A stretch of 64,000 bases of DNA, from positions 25,568,888-25,632,887 of the forward strand of contig NC_063260.1 in assembly GCF_019578655.1 (NCBI RefSeq), read 5' to 3'. The DNA comes from Ricinus communis (taxonomy: Eukaryota; Streptophyta; Magnoliopsida; Malpighiales; Euphorbiaceae). Under the pieces are notes generated by a model that was not told the origin of the DNA, made no database searches, and was given only the letters and a program-made list of their open reading frames with translations. The stretch's first letter is position 1, and the number at the start of each line of letters is the position of its first letter. Below, piece after piece: positions 13,381-27,100 of the stretch. The position numbers and the translations under genes are program-made.

Positions 13381-16300
13381 GTGAGTTTCGATTCTTTCTT
13401 TCTCTTTTCAAGAAAACAAAATATTCCCTTTTATGATTCTTATTTGATGCGCATAGTTTTCCTTATTGGCGTTTTTTGTTTAGAATGAGTTTTTATAGCA
13501 GCTATTATAATGGTTTTTTCTTGTAATAGTAATTGAGGTTTTTTCTTTTTTTTTAAAAAAAAAAATTCAAATATGAGACTTATTTAAATTGAAATATACA
13601 TCTAATGTATATGATACCAGTCAAATTAGAATTTTTTTATGTTAGCGAGAAGAATAGAGTCGGAAATAGAACGGAAAACTCAACTACCACTGAATTGTAC
13701 CAAGTAAAGATAATTATTTTACATCAGGAAGATGGTATATTTATTTGCTTGACAAGGTTTATGACTTCTATTCGAATTATTCCGTACAAGAATCTGTTTA
13801 TCTAGCAACCTAAAAAGGAAATACACCAATCACAAAGACCCATAATTATATATATATATATATGTATATGTAGCTGCCACATTTCAATTTAATAAACAAA
13901 TCTAGAAGGTTGGTATAAATTAAATCTTTTTCTCAATATTCTAAAATGTATAATTATTCCAAATTTTCTATTTGAAGTGATCGCATCCTTTAGATTTAGG
14001 TTCCATTCTTGATAGTGTGAACTTAAAATATTTGTGCCTAGGCGGACAGTGCTACACATCCTGGCTCTATACTTAATTTGCTATAAAGCTCCTAATTCCT
14101 TTTAGTTCTTTTGATTACAATCAGATGCTATCTAGATTGACTCTAATTACTCTCTAAGCAGTCTTTTTTCTATTGTGTTTTAAGAAGTATTTTTCTAGAA
14201 AATAGTCATGCTTTGATGCAAAACAAAGAACTGCTTTTGAAATGGGTTTCTTAGATGTAAATTTTCATTGCATCCTGTATTATTAATTGGAAATAATTTA
14301 AAATTGAAGCATTTATAATAGCTTCTAATAGAGTGGGTTGTGCCTTTCTTACTCTATATTAACAATTCAAAGTTGTTGTGTGGTAAGCTATCATTAACAC
14401 CACAGATTTGACAACACTAATTAAAAGGGGTGAAAACATTTTTTAAATGTTAATTAATCCAATAGCCTTGGAAATTCTTTGACTGCTCTTTGATTGGTGC
14501 TTAGAGGCATCTAACTTTTCCTATTACAAAACTATACAATTCCTTTTCATTTATGCTTGTTCCGACCCAATTTTGGGTATATATTGAAGGATTATGTTAC
14601 ACCAATTAGAGTAAAATAAATAAATATATATATATATATCTTATATATACATATAAAACAAAACAAAAATACCATGATATTTAGTTATACGACATAAACA
14701 TAATCACGCACCAAAAAAGAAAAGAAAAAAAAAAAAAGAAGAAGCAAATTGTTAGTGCTTTATATCATACAAAATGTGAGTAGTCAATCTTTGGTCGGCT
14801 ATTCAGTGTTCTTGAATTCTATCTGCCCAATTGATTGCATCATGACAACGAGAAGAACAGATGTAAATTTCTCAGTGTTGGATTTAAGCACACTATTCCT
14901 TTTTTTTTTTTTTTTTTTTTTTGTTTTCTTTAATTTGACAAGATCCTTGCTTCATTAGTGCAGCATACAGTCAAATTGACCAGAGGAAAGTGCACTAAGA
15001 TAGTTTTACATAGTTAATTATAATGAAGGAAGGCTGTGACAGCTTTAGTTGAGGAATATGGAACTAATCTATGTCTATTCCATGACAGCTTTAAGGAAGA
15101 AAAGGGGTTCCTAAAAGATCACCTAAACTATACATTTATTTCTGCAACAAACAGATAGATGCTCATTTTTCTTTTCAAACACTAAAGGTTGATGTACTAT
15201 TATTTATCATTTCAGATTAAATTATTCTATGTACATACAGTCGTATTCAAAATAAATTAGACTATATTTTTCTTCTTTTTACAATTTTAAGCAAAAAGGC
15301 AATAAAATCAAAAACATTTACAAAATACTGAAGCATTTTAATCACATGGGTTTCAACTTTGCCAATATTTGCAAAAGGAAAGATGAAGCTGAAGTATGAA
15401 TACTGTAGATTATATGTGCATGATTTATTCAAAGCAAAGCATAAGCATCTACAGTTGCAGATATTAATGTTAAAAGTTCAATCAAAAGCTGTAACTTGAA
15501 CATTACTATCCACCATATTAACATCTTTAATTTACTTTAATTTCAGAATATCGCATAATTCATTTCGATTAAAGTCCTTTATGATCAAAATTAATCGTTC
15601 CGCCTCGCGCTAATCGCCAAATTAACACATCATACTATTGAAATTAAACATGCTTCGATCTATCACTGAACGGAAACTTACTTGCGCTTTCTGCAAGTTA
15701 TGAGATCAGAATAATGAAAAGAAAAAAAAGGTTTTGCTTTTGTTACATAATGGAAATTTAGAAAGCAATTTTTCTGTACTTTATCTTTCTCCACAAATAC
15801 CCGTATGTTTATACAAAAAATTCCCTTTATTATACTTTCACTGCATGGATCAAACATATCATAATTACTGCTTTCCTCCCTTTTCTGAATTTTTGTTCTT
15901 AATTTCTTCAGTTCACTTTACCTAGCTATGTATTCGAATGCCAGCTGAAAGAGGTCTCAGTTCAATGAACAAAAAGTAAATCAAGCTTGACAAATGACTA
16001 CTTGTCTAGTGAAATTGTGTTGGTTATTATTATTTTGACTATATTAAGAGAGTGTTATTTATTTTAATTTTTTGGCACGCTTTACTTTTATTGATGGTGC
16101 ATTAGAAAATAATAATTTATCATACATAAATTAGTTTATAAATTTAACTAAAAACAATATATATATATATATATATATATAAATTATGATTATAAAGAAT
16201 TTAGTTGGATGCTAAATTGTTTAAAAAATATTTTATTTATTAAAAGTTTATTTTTTATATTAATATTTATAATATAAAAGAAAAGAGAAGACAATGTATA

Positions 16301-17052
16301 TAAAAGTGACTAAAAAATAAAACAAGCAGTATTTCTTCAAAAAAAAAAAAAAACTTATATCCCTCAAATGCCAAAATGTCAAACTTAAAATAGCCTTAGA
16401 ATATAATAAAACTATTATGCATATAATTGTGGCTAATTTTATAATACATTAGTACAAAAATTCAATAAAATATATTAGACATGTATCAAAATTTTAGCTA
16501 AACCCTTTTGGAATTTACATAATTTTCCTTCATATATAGGATGAAATAAAGTCTATACCTTTTATTGTGCATAGCTTCGAGGTAACTAATTGCTTGTGTA
16601 TTTAATTAGTCAATTGATTAAGGTTTTCTTTTTGTTGGTCAAATTAACCACCCACTTAGATTAATTACAAATTATAGAAAAATTCCACCACAACAACACT
16701 AGAGATATTGTATTAAAATGATCCACTTAATCTTACTCATAAAAGAAGTCAAATAAATTGCCTTGTAGTAAGTCATTATTTAGTACCATATACATTCACA
16801 AGGGAAATGACAAATGATTAAACTATAACAGTGAAAAGGGAACCCCAAAGGAAAAGAAAAAGAAAAAGAAAGACCCTACCAGAAATATTAACTGCTAAAA
16901 CTAAACTCCAACTACCGACTAAAAATTTTAGCAATGACTTATTTCCAAGACCCCTTTGAATTCCTTTCTTCAAAAGGGCTTTTCCCTTGAGGTCCTAAAG
17001 TAAAACTCTTCTACTTAAAAAACACAGTCGTCTTTCACCAACTTGATCAATT
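13381..17052. other. Gene-less AT-rich DNA with simple repeats
   Basis: It contains (AT)n tracts near 13848-13866, 14624-14639 and 16156-16181, and a T-run at about 14899-14921. No gene, RNA gene or element ends are recognisable. The right part is the 3' flank of the minus-strand CCT gene. Confidence 0.5.
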
Positions 17053-18445
17053 TCAGTAACTGTAATACTGAAACTGAGCTTGGCCGTAACTAGTGTTAAC
17101 GAAATCTCCTCCTCCTATAATTCCTCCATCGTCTTCCTCTATATGCACCCCATCAAACTGCAATTACCAATACAGCAACACAATGTTACATTCTGCATTA
17201 GTTTTTCTTTTATAGCATAAGGATTCACAACGTTGCACGACTTGTCTTGGGATAAAAGAGAGCAAAAGTACATGTAAACAAAATGTAAAACAACAATAAT
17301 AAGTAAGGTACCCATAGCTCATCTTCGTCTTCATGTCTGCTAGAACATGCAGCTTTGGGAATCTCACCAGTCTCATCGTTGCGCGCGAATCTGCCACGTA
17401 TACGAGGCCTGTTGTCTGCTAGTGTTTTTCGACATGCATACTTTTAACCAAAGAAAAGAAAATTCACATTAACAACATTGACCCACCATACATGTAAATT
17501 ACAGTAAATGATTATTTATGTTCTCAACTGAACTGGCTTTTCTTTACCTTAATTGTTTTGGTGAAGTTTCTCTGATTACGTTTAGCTCTGTACTTAGAAA
17601 TCCTATCTTTTCTTTCTTCAGCACTGTATCTACCAACTTTAAAATTTGCTTCTTCTGTAAATGAACTCTCTGTACCAGAAGGACTTGAAAATGATCTCTG
17701 TGTTGTAATTGTATGCGCTGTTCTTGTATTCTTCAGAAAAGAAAACAGCTTCAGTTAGCTACTAAACTATTCAAAAGAATCAAAAGGAGATGCAAGAAAC
17801 AGAGGATTTTACCTGTAAATCTCCAGTGCTGCAAACTCTTCTCATATGACCAGCAAGAAAGGTGTTTTCAGGTGGGCTTAAGGTCTGATTTTGATGATAA
17901 TTTGGAGATGACGAAGATGATTCTAGGAGAGTGTCAAAGTGAGGTTGAAAAAGAACGTCAGGTTTGCCTTCGAAAGAATTGCTGCTGTAGCTTCTTTGCA
18001 TAATCTTTGTCACATTCTCCATACCGCTAGTGTGACTATGAGGCATAAAGAATTGATTTTTATTACTGTAAGAAGGGTCAAAACTCATTTGACATTCCTC
18101 GGTTTTCACTCCCAAAACATCCAAACCAGGAAACCAACTTGAAGAAACATTTGCAAGAGGCTGATGCTGCAAACGGGCAGTCGTTTGATAGAGAGATAAA
18201 TTCTCAAGTTGGTGACTTGGGGGGGAAGATGAGAGCAAGTTTAGACTAAAATTGTCCAACAAATTAGAATTTTGAGGTGGGCTTTGAGTGTTTTGGTTGT
18301 TCGAGAAATCTTGAAAGATTTCAGTTGAAGAATCACAAAAAGGGGAAAATGGGTCAGGGAAAAAAAGGTCACCATCAGAAGAGACCATTTCTGGGCTTGA
18401 ACGGTGGTACAAAGAGCTACCGTAAAAATAAAGATCAGAAGACAT
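17053..18445 (-). CDS. CCT-motif family transcription regulator (ASML2/CMF-like)
   Basis: CCT-motif proteins without B-boxes or a receiver domain act in the nucleus as transcription regulators, some in sugar response and flowering (family knowledge). Four exons on the minus strand, 17813-18445, 17548-17730, 17312-17440 and 17053-17157, give 349 residues. The long first exon encodes a Ser/Asn/Gln-rich, low-complexity, probably activating region (1-211). The CCT motif spans roughly residues 254-297, is split by intron 2 between TKTIK and YACRK, and contains KYRAKRNQRNFTKTIK and ADNRPRIRGRFARNDE. The tail is acidic and ends QFQYYSY. No B-box cysteines are present, which separates it from CONSTANS. 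It lies head-to-head with the PLAC8 gene 2.5 kb away. The start is the first in-frame ATG. As I recall, the closest Arabidopsis relatives are At5g41380 and At1g63820. Confidence 0.93.
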
Positions 18446-20947
18446 TGTAGTTTCTTGAGTTCAATTATTTGACTGAATTGAACTCTAGAAAGTGAAGACT
18501 GATACAAAGAGCTAAGAGAGAAGCTGCTGCTGCTGCTTCTATTGATTACAAATTTTTTTGTTGGACTAGTTTGTTTTTTGTATACTGGCAATAAAACTGC
18601 CACAAAGCCGCACAAGTGACGCTTGGCTCTGATTTTTTTTGTTTTTTTTTTCTCACTCGTTTTCTTTTTGGGTCACTTGGGCTCTGATTTATTTAATCAA
18701 AGCTTGAAATCTCACTTTGCTACAAGAAAAAAACATGTCAATTTCTGCTCTCTCTCTCTCTCTATCTACAACAATGGAAATTTTGCAAGTCCCAAAAAAC
18801 ACAAGGAGAGACTAGCCCGCCCACTTCACCTATGTGCTTTATAAAGCAAGCTTCTTTGCATATTTGCCCTTGTACTTTAATATTAATAGAAAATATTCCA
18901 CAACTGCACCATTCTGCTATTTGAATATCATTTCGTACCCTGCACCCATTATCCCCCTCTAAAAATATTTTTTTGGCTTTTATTAAAAAGAAAACTCCTA
19001 TTTTCTAAATTATAATATAATATGAGATCCTTTAGGTGGTTTTCTTAATGGTCTGTCTTACTAACTCCCCTTATAGACAAGGAAATATTTTCTTTCAATT
19101 TGAGGTTTTTAATTTCAGAAACCAATAATTACTTCTAGAAACTACAAAGCAAAGATAATTACTTCTTCCAAATGGGCTAATGGGTATGCATTTCCTATTT
19201 GCATTCATCTTCCTTTTGGAGCCTCCACTGTTTGTTTGTCTGGGCCCTCAAGTGAACAGAGCTGGAGTTTTTAACTTTCTCAACGAATATTGTTCAAAAA
19301 AATATTAAAAATATTCACTTTTATGTTTTATTAATTTACAGTATATTTTTTATTTTTATCATATTAAAATATTAAAAATATAAATTTTTAGTTTTTTACA
19401 ATTATGGTTTTAATTATTTTCTATTTTTTTAATTTTTTTTGGAATAAAACAATTAAAATACAATTATATCTTAAATTAAAAAAAAAATTAAAATAATATT
19501 TTAAATTTTATTTTTTTAATATAAAACGAGAAATCGTCGCTCTGAGTATAAAATTTAGATTATAACATTACATTAACTCTTATGAGTGTTAAAAATTAAA
19601 TTTAAATATATATATTTTTTAAACATATATTAGACCTGTAAACACACGATTTATTTGTTATCTTTATCTAACATCTTAAAATCTAATAACTTTTTTACTA
19701 TTTGAGCTCAATTGAGCTTATTTAAGCTTAGTACAACATATTTAAATTTATTCATTAAATTATCAAAAAAAATTAAATTAAATTGTGTGAAACTCAAATA
19801 TTATAAACATGTCATCGGATGTAGTTGAAGCCCTCAAAATAAAAGTAATTTTAGATTTTCAAATTCTATAATCAGCTGAATGTGCAGTCTGGCCCCACTT
19901 ATATATTTGGGTGAAATGCATCAAATCAGTTTAAATAATTTTCGGAATGCTCAAAATGGAAGTGTTTGGCGGCCGCCTGTAATTTATCTTTATAAATTGA
20001 CTCGATCATTTATGTCCATTCTGCCTGTGCATTTTCCTACATCAGCAAGTTCTGACCCAAGTTTTTATTTTTTTATTTCTTTAATTTTCACATTTATTAT
20101 TTTCTAGTTTTTGATATTAATCCTATAAATGCCTTTGCATTAACGAAAAATACTTCCATAGAAAACCTTCATGTTCTGACATTAATACACTGTTTTGTCA
20201 GTGCATCTTCATTCTATTTCCATTTAACCGAAATAAATTATTAATTATGTTCAATTTTATTACTTTCATAAAAAGTAAAAGAGTCTATAAATCAATTAAA
20301 CTATCATTAGTATTTTAAAAATTGTTTGTCAACTACATAATTTCAACTCAATAATAATCTCAAACTCTTTTAAATTTAACTTAAGAAGTTATTAGTAGCT
20401 CGAAATTCTCTTATAGGATAATTAATAATAATTATGTTTTTTGAAATATAATTATACGATCAAACTGCAAATGCATTTTAAATTAGTTAATTTTGTTCAT
20501 TGACATTATAGCTGTGAAACAAAAATTTGCAATTAAATTATTTAGTTTCTCGTAATTAGTGAAGCACATAAAGAAAGTCCAATAGTTAATGACCAATAAA
20601 AATGACGAAACACGTCTTAACAACTGGCAGATTTTCTTTTTTCATTTGGGTTTTATAATTGCCGTCCAAGTCGTCGTCATTGTTGTTTCTCTTAACTTCG
20701 AAGTTTGAAGAACCGGTTTTTAATTAAAAAAATAGTCTAAATTGCTAAGAAACTTGCTGAGAAATTCAAAAAGACTCTTTCTTTGGCTTTTCCATTTCTT
20801 GTATATAACTGGGTCTTGATTCAATTTTCTTACTTTTCACTTTTCAACAATCAAGTACTCTCTTCTTTTATTCTTCGCAAAAAAGAAAAGTTCTTTCTTC
20901 TTTTTAATTTCTGTCTTACAGGAAAAGATCGTTATATTTTGTCAGCC
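18446..20947. other. Divergent intergenic region between CCT and PLAC8 genes
   Basis: This 2.5-kb region must carry both promoters. On the minus strand a GA tract (18748-18765) and a TTTATAAA box (18838-18845) lie about 300-400 bp before the CCT start. The centre is AT-rich without features. A TC-rich run before 20948 is the likely PLAC8 leader. Confidence 0.5.
18838..18845 (-). promoter_or_regulatory. Candidate TATA box of the CCT gene
   Basis: TTTATAAA lies about 390 bp upstream of the CCT start codon, followed in sense direction by a GA microsatellite that would fall in the leader. The sequence is palindromic, so orientation is inferred only from the gene. The role is an inference from position. 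Confidence 0.3.
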
Positions 20948-23900
20948 ATGGCTTCTCAAGAGCATCTTGACAAGATGCAGCTCCGCCAGAATTACAGGAA
21001 TCTCTGGCACACTGATCTTATGCACACCATTCAAGCTGACGCCCCTTGTATGTCTGTTCTATATGTGTTTTTTTTTGGTATTCCCGTACTCTGTTGATTT
21101 GTCTGATTTGTTTGTTCTTTTGGTATGTGGATGCAGATTGTTGCCTTTCTTTTTGGTGGTGAGTATTCCTTGATCTACTGTTTCTTTGGTTTTGAAATGT
21201 AGATCTGGCTGTTAGATTACTGGAAAGTGTTTGAAATATTACGGCTTGTTGACTTGCTGTGACATAGGGCTGACTTGATTCTGATAGATGCCGTGAATTT
21301 GATCAATATTAATCATTTAGGAGGGAGGATGATATCATGATGCTTAGCTATGTTGTTCTGACTTCTCATGCCTAAGATTTCTGATTTCTGAACAAAATAT
21401 TATTCTGCAGAATGCAGTTCACACTTTTGTTTATACTTTTGTATTAGATTGACAATCACTTCATTTTTGCCGATTTGAATATTGACAGCTTTCTGTTACT
21501 CTGCTCTCTTCTGATTAAATCAATTAGCATTAGAGGCATGATAGATAGTTTCTAAAACCTTAGGTCCGTCAAAGCATTAATTGGTATGACTTCCATTTAT
21601 CTATGCTTGCAATTCAAATACATTATTATTAATCTTCTTTTCATTTCCGCAATGCCCTGTTGAATTTTTCAATTCTCCAAACTTTTTATTCTGGCTTTCT
21701 TTCACACACCAGACCATTCTTTCAGCTCATTCTTACTATATGATTCCTACATTTCATGAATGATATCTTATTCTGTTGTTTCTTTTTCTGCTACCTTGCG
21801 TCCTTGAATTATGCCTAACATTGCATTAACTGAATTATCAACTAGATATTTCAGTAGAATGTTATTATAAAATTGCTATCACATGTTGCTCTATGATATT
21901 CATGAGCTGCAAGATATATCATTATATTTGCTTATTAGAGAATTTATCATTAAATTATGGAATTTTCATAATGCATCTAATTCTCTTCCATTTGTAGTGG
22001 CCCATGTGTGTCTTACTTGCTCCGCAAACGAGCTCTTTACAATGACATGTCAAGGTAATTGATATTTTCGTTTCACACACATTCCTTTGATATTTTTGTG
22101 ACATCCTTCATAAATAAATCTTCTGCTGTTTGTCATAGGTATGTCTGTTGTGCTGGTTATATGCCCTGCAGTGGCAGGTGTGGTGAAAGTCGATGCCCAG
22201 AATTTTGTCTTGCCACAGAGGTACGAAATGAAGTTAATTTTCCATTGGTCATCATGATGTCTTGTATTTCAGTGCACATAATGTCATTGGTCAATGATTC
22301 CACTCAAGAATAATTCCAAGATAAACTGTTTGGAAGGGAGATCTTGAAATGGGATTTCAGGGATACATATAGAAGTTGTATAAAAGATAGCTGTCCTAAC
22401 TATGTACATGGATAAATTTGCTTCTTAAAACCTTCTGCAAATACAGCATTTTCTGACAGATCAAATTAATGCCATTGCTAGTTGTAGCATTTAGAATTAA
22501 AATGTTTGACAATGAAAATAATATTGGCTTCTGAGTTATGTTCTATTAGTTTGTGAACACTGGTCAAATATCTTATCCTCTTCCATTCATTTCAGGCGAG
22601 CTTCTGTATGTCCCAGTTTTTCTTTTTGACGCAAGTTTTGACAAACAGTCAAATGAATTGGAGAAAACAAAGGATAAATTGGTTGTATGTTTGTATGTTT
22701 TTTTTTCACTAATAGAAACTGATGAAGATTCTGTTCGCCTTTTGTTGCAATCTAGTTTTGTCCATAGGCATGTTATGAGGGGGGAGGGGGAGGGGGAGGG
22801 GAGGGGGGCAAGAAATAAATTATAAGCACAAACCTAAATTTTAAAAAAGTTTATTATTTTCTTTTAAATGCAAGCTATAAAGGACAAATATAAGATCATT
22901 CAATCTTTGGTGTTTCAATCTATTCTTCTACTTTTTGATATTTTTATTTAACAAATTTGACCAGTTAACTAAAAGCAACCGATTGAACCGGTTCATTCAG
23001 GTTTAGCATGTTTAATCCAGTTTTAACCTTAAATCCAATTATTATAGGTAGTTGGAGCAGTCTGATCTCCGGTTCCCTTTTGAACCGACCAGTCCAGTCC
23101 GGTTTCGTTTTGAAAATATTTGAGTTATTTTTTTCTCAGTATTTTCATCTTAGTGAAACAATATACTTGAGACCTTGCCGCTTTATGGCCAGAATTGTGT
23201 GTTCTCCCTCAGTAATTATTTAGGATAAAGTACGATTACTTTTGACGACATAAGTTCGTTGATAATCATTTAATTGTGCTTTATAGTTTCCACAGATGTT
23301 CTAAATTGAAATGCCAGGTATGTGGGCTGCCTCTATCACTGATAAATGTGTTTATATTGCCAGGTTTTCTGCTGCTTTGGAAATTCTGTGGCCTCTACTC
23401 GCTTTCTATTGCAAGATGAATTCAACATCCAGACAACAAAATGTGATAATTGTATCATTGTATGCACTATGTTTCCATCTCTCGATCTCTCTCTCCCTTT
23501 GTCTTATAGCATACTTGTTGTCACTTTGTGATTGGTTAACTGTGTTGCCTCTTTCTTTTCAGGGTTTTATGTTCTGTCTCCAACAAATTGCATGCATCTT
23601 CTCCATCGTTGCAATGATTGTGGGGAGTGAGGAAATTTCAGAGGCTTCTCAGTTACTTTCATGTTTGGCTGATATGGTGTATTGCACGTAAGCACTGCAT
23701 CCTTTTCTTACTATTGAATACACTTAGCCAAGGTGGCTTGTGACTGTCGTATTGATTCTGTATGTTTCTGTGGCAGGGTCTGTGCCTGTATGCAGGTATA
23801 TATGTTGATCCATTAGAAGGCATGAAATGGGAAATTACATTTATTATCTGGAATGAATAATCATGTTGTACTGTGCTAACTTGGTTATGTACAGACACAA

Positions 23901-24128
23901 CACAAGATCGAGATGGACAAACGGGATGGAAAATTTGGGCCTCAAGTGATGGCAGTGCCCCCGGTTCAGCAGATGTCCCGCATTGATCAGGCAATCCCCC
24001 CCTCTGTTGGATATCCACCCCAAGCGGCGTATGGACAACCTTATGCTCAAGGCTATCCTGCATCTGGTTACCCTCCTCCATCCAACTACCCACCACCTGG
24101 TTATCCACCTTCTGGCTATTCTAGGTGA
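20948..24128 (+). CDS. PLAC8-family Cys-rich protein with Pro/Tyr-rich tail
   Basis: PLAC8 proteins are small Cys-rich, often membrane-associated proteins; plant members include cell-size and metal-resistance factors, but the function of this subgroup is not known to me. Eight exons, 20948-21047, 21137-21158, 21998-22054, 22139-22220, 23364-23459, 23563-23687, 23777-23795 and 23895-24128, encode 244 residues. Signature cysteines include CCLSFWCGPC (35-44), a dense middle block (CCAGYMPCSGRCGESRCPEFC) and CDNC. A hydrophobic stretch in exon 6 could span or enter a membrane. The C-terminal about 50 residues are GYPP-type Pro/Tyr/Gly repeats. All phases agree. Two exons are only 22 and 19 nt. 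Intron 4 (1.1 kb) carries a G-rich tract. I recall Arabidopsis At5g41390 and At1g63830 as the matching genes. Confidence 0.9.
22779..22808 (+). repeat. G-rich minisatellite, potential G-quadruplex
   Basis: Five runs of four to six G are separated by single A bases within intron 4 of the PLAC8 gene on the sense strand. Four or more G-runs with one-base loops are the most stable class of predicted quadruplex, and the tract stands out in AT-rich surroundings. Confidence 0.9.
22975..23110. repeat. CCGGTT-rich repeat remnant in PLAC8 intron 4
   Basis: Repeated GAACCGGTTC/CCGGTTT-like words in both orientations are crowded in about 130 bp, unlike the rest of the intron. Such CCGGTT-rich patches are common in degraded plant transposon copies, but no terminal repeats or target duplication can be set here. 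Confidence 0.35.
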
Positions 24129-27100
24129 TCTTTTCGCTGTGACGCATGTTGGTTTGCCACCCCAGAGGAGAATTCTAGAGTAGGTGTTGATTTGGTGCTG
24201 ATAAATTCCAAATTTGTGAGTTGTGTATCCAGTGGGGAAAAGAGTGGGAGCTACTTCTTCTGTTAATTTTACATTGGGGTAAATACACAGTACGAAATTC
24301 GGGTGTGCTTTGATATTGTTGTGCGTTTATAGGAACTGAGAATTGAGACCTAATTGTTTTTCTCCTGAATATTTTCCATGTCCTTGTATCCCATGCTACT
24401 ACCAGTATGTAAATTTAATATTTTCTTGCGTTCACTAAATTTTGGTGTACCTTCGTTGAGGGACTGCACATACTATTCCTGCTGGTGGCTCTAGGAATTT
24501 GATTATTATTATTATTTAGTCATTCATAACTTAAAATCATTTGAACAAAAGCTTCTGCGTCTGGCATTTAGTAAATCTCACCCTCTTTTATTTTTGTGCA
24601 TTTGCTTAATTTATATTTCATGTGGTTTACCAAATTCCATATCCTTGATAAATTTTGACTTTAGAAACGCTTTCATGGTTAAAGAAATTTAGATACAGAT
24701 GTTAACTTGAACAAGTTCTTACATCCATTGCTACAATCTCAAATCGTCATTGGTAAGGTAGGCATATGCCATAAATTGTAAGTTTAGACGCTGAAACATC
24801 ATCCAATACTGTAAGCGAATCTTTAAGGTTGCAGCAGCAATGCTTCAGGATTTTTCTGGGTCTATCATCCAATAAGTATAATTCTATGGAGTGATTGAAA
24901 ACCTGAATATGCTGATGCTGTTCTGGGTTATCAGGAGTTTCAGTCAGCATTCGGCAAGGCAGTGACTTGACTATTAGGCTACTTTGGCTAACGTCTATCA
25001 TTAATCTCTATGTAAATGTGGTGGATGAATATTTGATGACCCAGAATCAACCCATTGTAAATTAATGGTAGGACTAACTGTTAAGACTTGTTATAGTTTC
25101 TAAATCCAACCAACCCCCCAACCCATCTTGAAGTTTTGGACTAAAGCAACCTCATGAAACCCTCACCTAACCCATGATGACGATGATGATGATGCAACCT
25201 AACAAGTAGCTTATCCATATTTAGTTACAATCTAAAAGCCAAATCTTCAACTGCCTTGACCTCAACCCACCACAATCACAGTTTTAATTCCATGCACCAA
25301 CGTATCTACTAACCTTGGCGAATATAGTCTTAACCATTCTTGAATTATCGTAAGGGAATGAAGCCCAAAGAAACACTCTGAAGAGTCCTTGCTTGTTGTG
25401 ATATGATGTAAATAATAAAAAATGTCAAGATTTGGAAAAGTGTAGAGACAAGTCAACTGGTTGAGTGAAACTTGTTTCGTAAAATTTTGCTTCTTCTTTT
25501 GAATTAGAATATTCTTATGGGAAAGAGAAGCACAATTTGATGTCTTAGTCCCTTAATTATAGTATTAGGGTTGTTTGTTTTGCATAAGAAGTGGGTTTTG
25601 ACCATGTCACTTTGAAAGTTATTTTATGGATGAATAATTTGGATTTTCTCCTCCTTTTTTTTTTATATTTATTTATTATAGTCTAGCATTACAATTTAGA
25701 AAATTGTTCTGGGACACTCCACATTTAAAAGATAGACCAAATAATTAAACTATTATATTTGTATTTGGGATTTAAAGGTGTAATAATTGTATCTAGAAGG
25801 TTTAGAATTTAAAATAATTAACAATCATCATTTAAGTTATTAATTAATATATGAATGAAAAGAAACAACTTAAACCATGTAAGTACTAGTCTTTTAAAGT
25901 TAGGCATAAGCAAAATGATCATTTTCTTTCCACTTGGCAATTTAAGAATGTTCTACTTAGCCTTAGGGATGATGCTTCCTTCAGCACACGTCTTCCTTTA
26001 TAAATATGGTAGGGTGATGGGTTGGGATTAAATTATTGATTTGTTAATATTAAACAACTTTAAATTGCCAATTCTATATTATAATAAAAGAAACAAGTGC
26101 CAACACAATTGTTAACATAAAAATAACATATTCTAAAATCTAACTAATTATTCTCAATAGATAATAGATATCCAACCAGAAAAAAGAAAAAGATGCAAGG
26201 AATCTAGATATTATAACTAAAGAGGATAAAGATAGGAGAAGCTTTAATCTTTCTTGGTGATATAACTTTTCAATACATAAATTTGAAATAAGTTATGATT
26301 AAGAAGCTTTCTGTTACTTGTTGATTATTTTGATAAGTATCTAATGAATTTATCATAAATTAGACTGGAATCTTGTCCATTCTTCCTCGGTTTTGGACAC
26401 TAATTATTATGTATCAAACGTATGAATAATTATCTCTTGGTTTATAATTATTGATCAAAGGTCATTCTTCTGGAAACCCCTTAGTAGTTTATAGTAACAG
26501 TCAACAATTAGTTATCTAAAATTGGTATTGTTAGTATTTACTTCTGTTGAATTTTGTATTGTTCTTCACAAAGTTACAAACATGATAAACGAAAATATTA
26601 GCAAATCCATAACACCCTTTTTCTTTTTTCTCTTCTCAAATAAAGATGTTTGTGAAAGGAAGAAAAAGGAAGAAAGAAGATGAAAAAGACTGCTCCACCA
26701 CAAAGGCTCATTTCTGTGCTTTAGGTGGCACGAACTTTAAAGATTGGATTTTTCTATTTCTCCAATATAAGCTTTTCTTTTCTTTCTTTTTTAAACATCA
26801 AATAATAGTATTAAAACAAATAGCAAGTAAATTTCCTCTTAAAAGATAGAGATTTAGAATCAAATCCTAGTCTCTGCACTAAATGAGTTAATCTTTTTAT
26901 GGCAAATATAAATTGATAATTACTTCTTATTGAATAGTTAATGACGTACTAGAAATTCAAAATTTATGGTCTCTGCATCTTTTCTTTAAAAGAAATTGAT
27001 AATTCAATTTTATTATTTCTCCAAAACCCAAGGAGCAGAAAACATACACCTCAAAACCTGGACAGACAGATTCCATGTTCATGTGTTTACTGATATGAAT

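Noticed and set aside
14899..14921. T-run as the tail of a minus-strand SINE or processed copy
   Set aside because: No adjacent tRNA-like or gene-like sequence and no flanking duplication; other T-runs in the window are similar.
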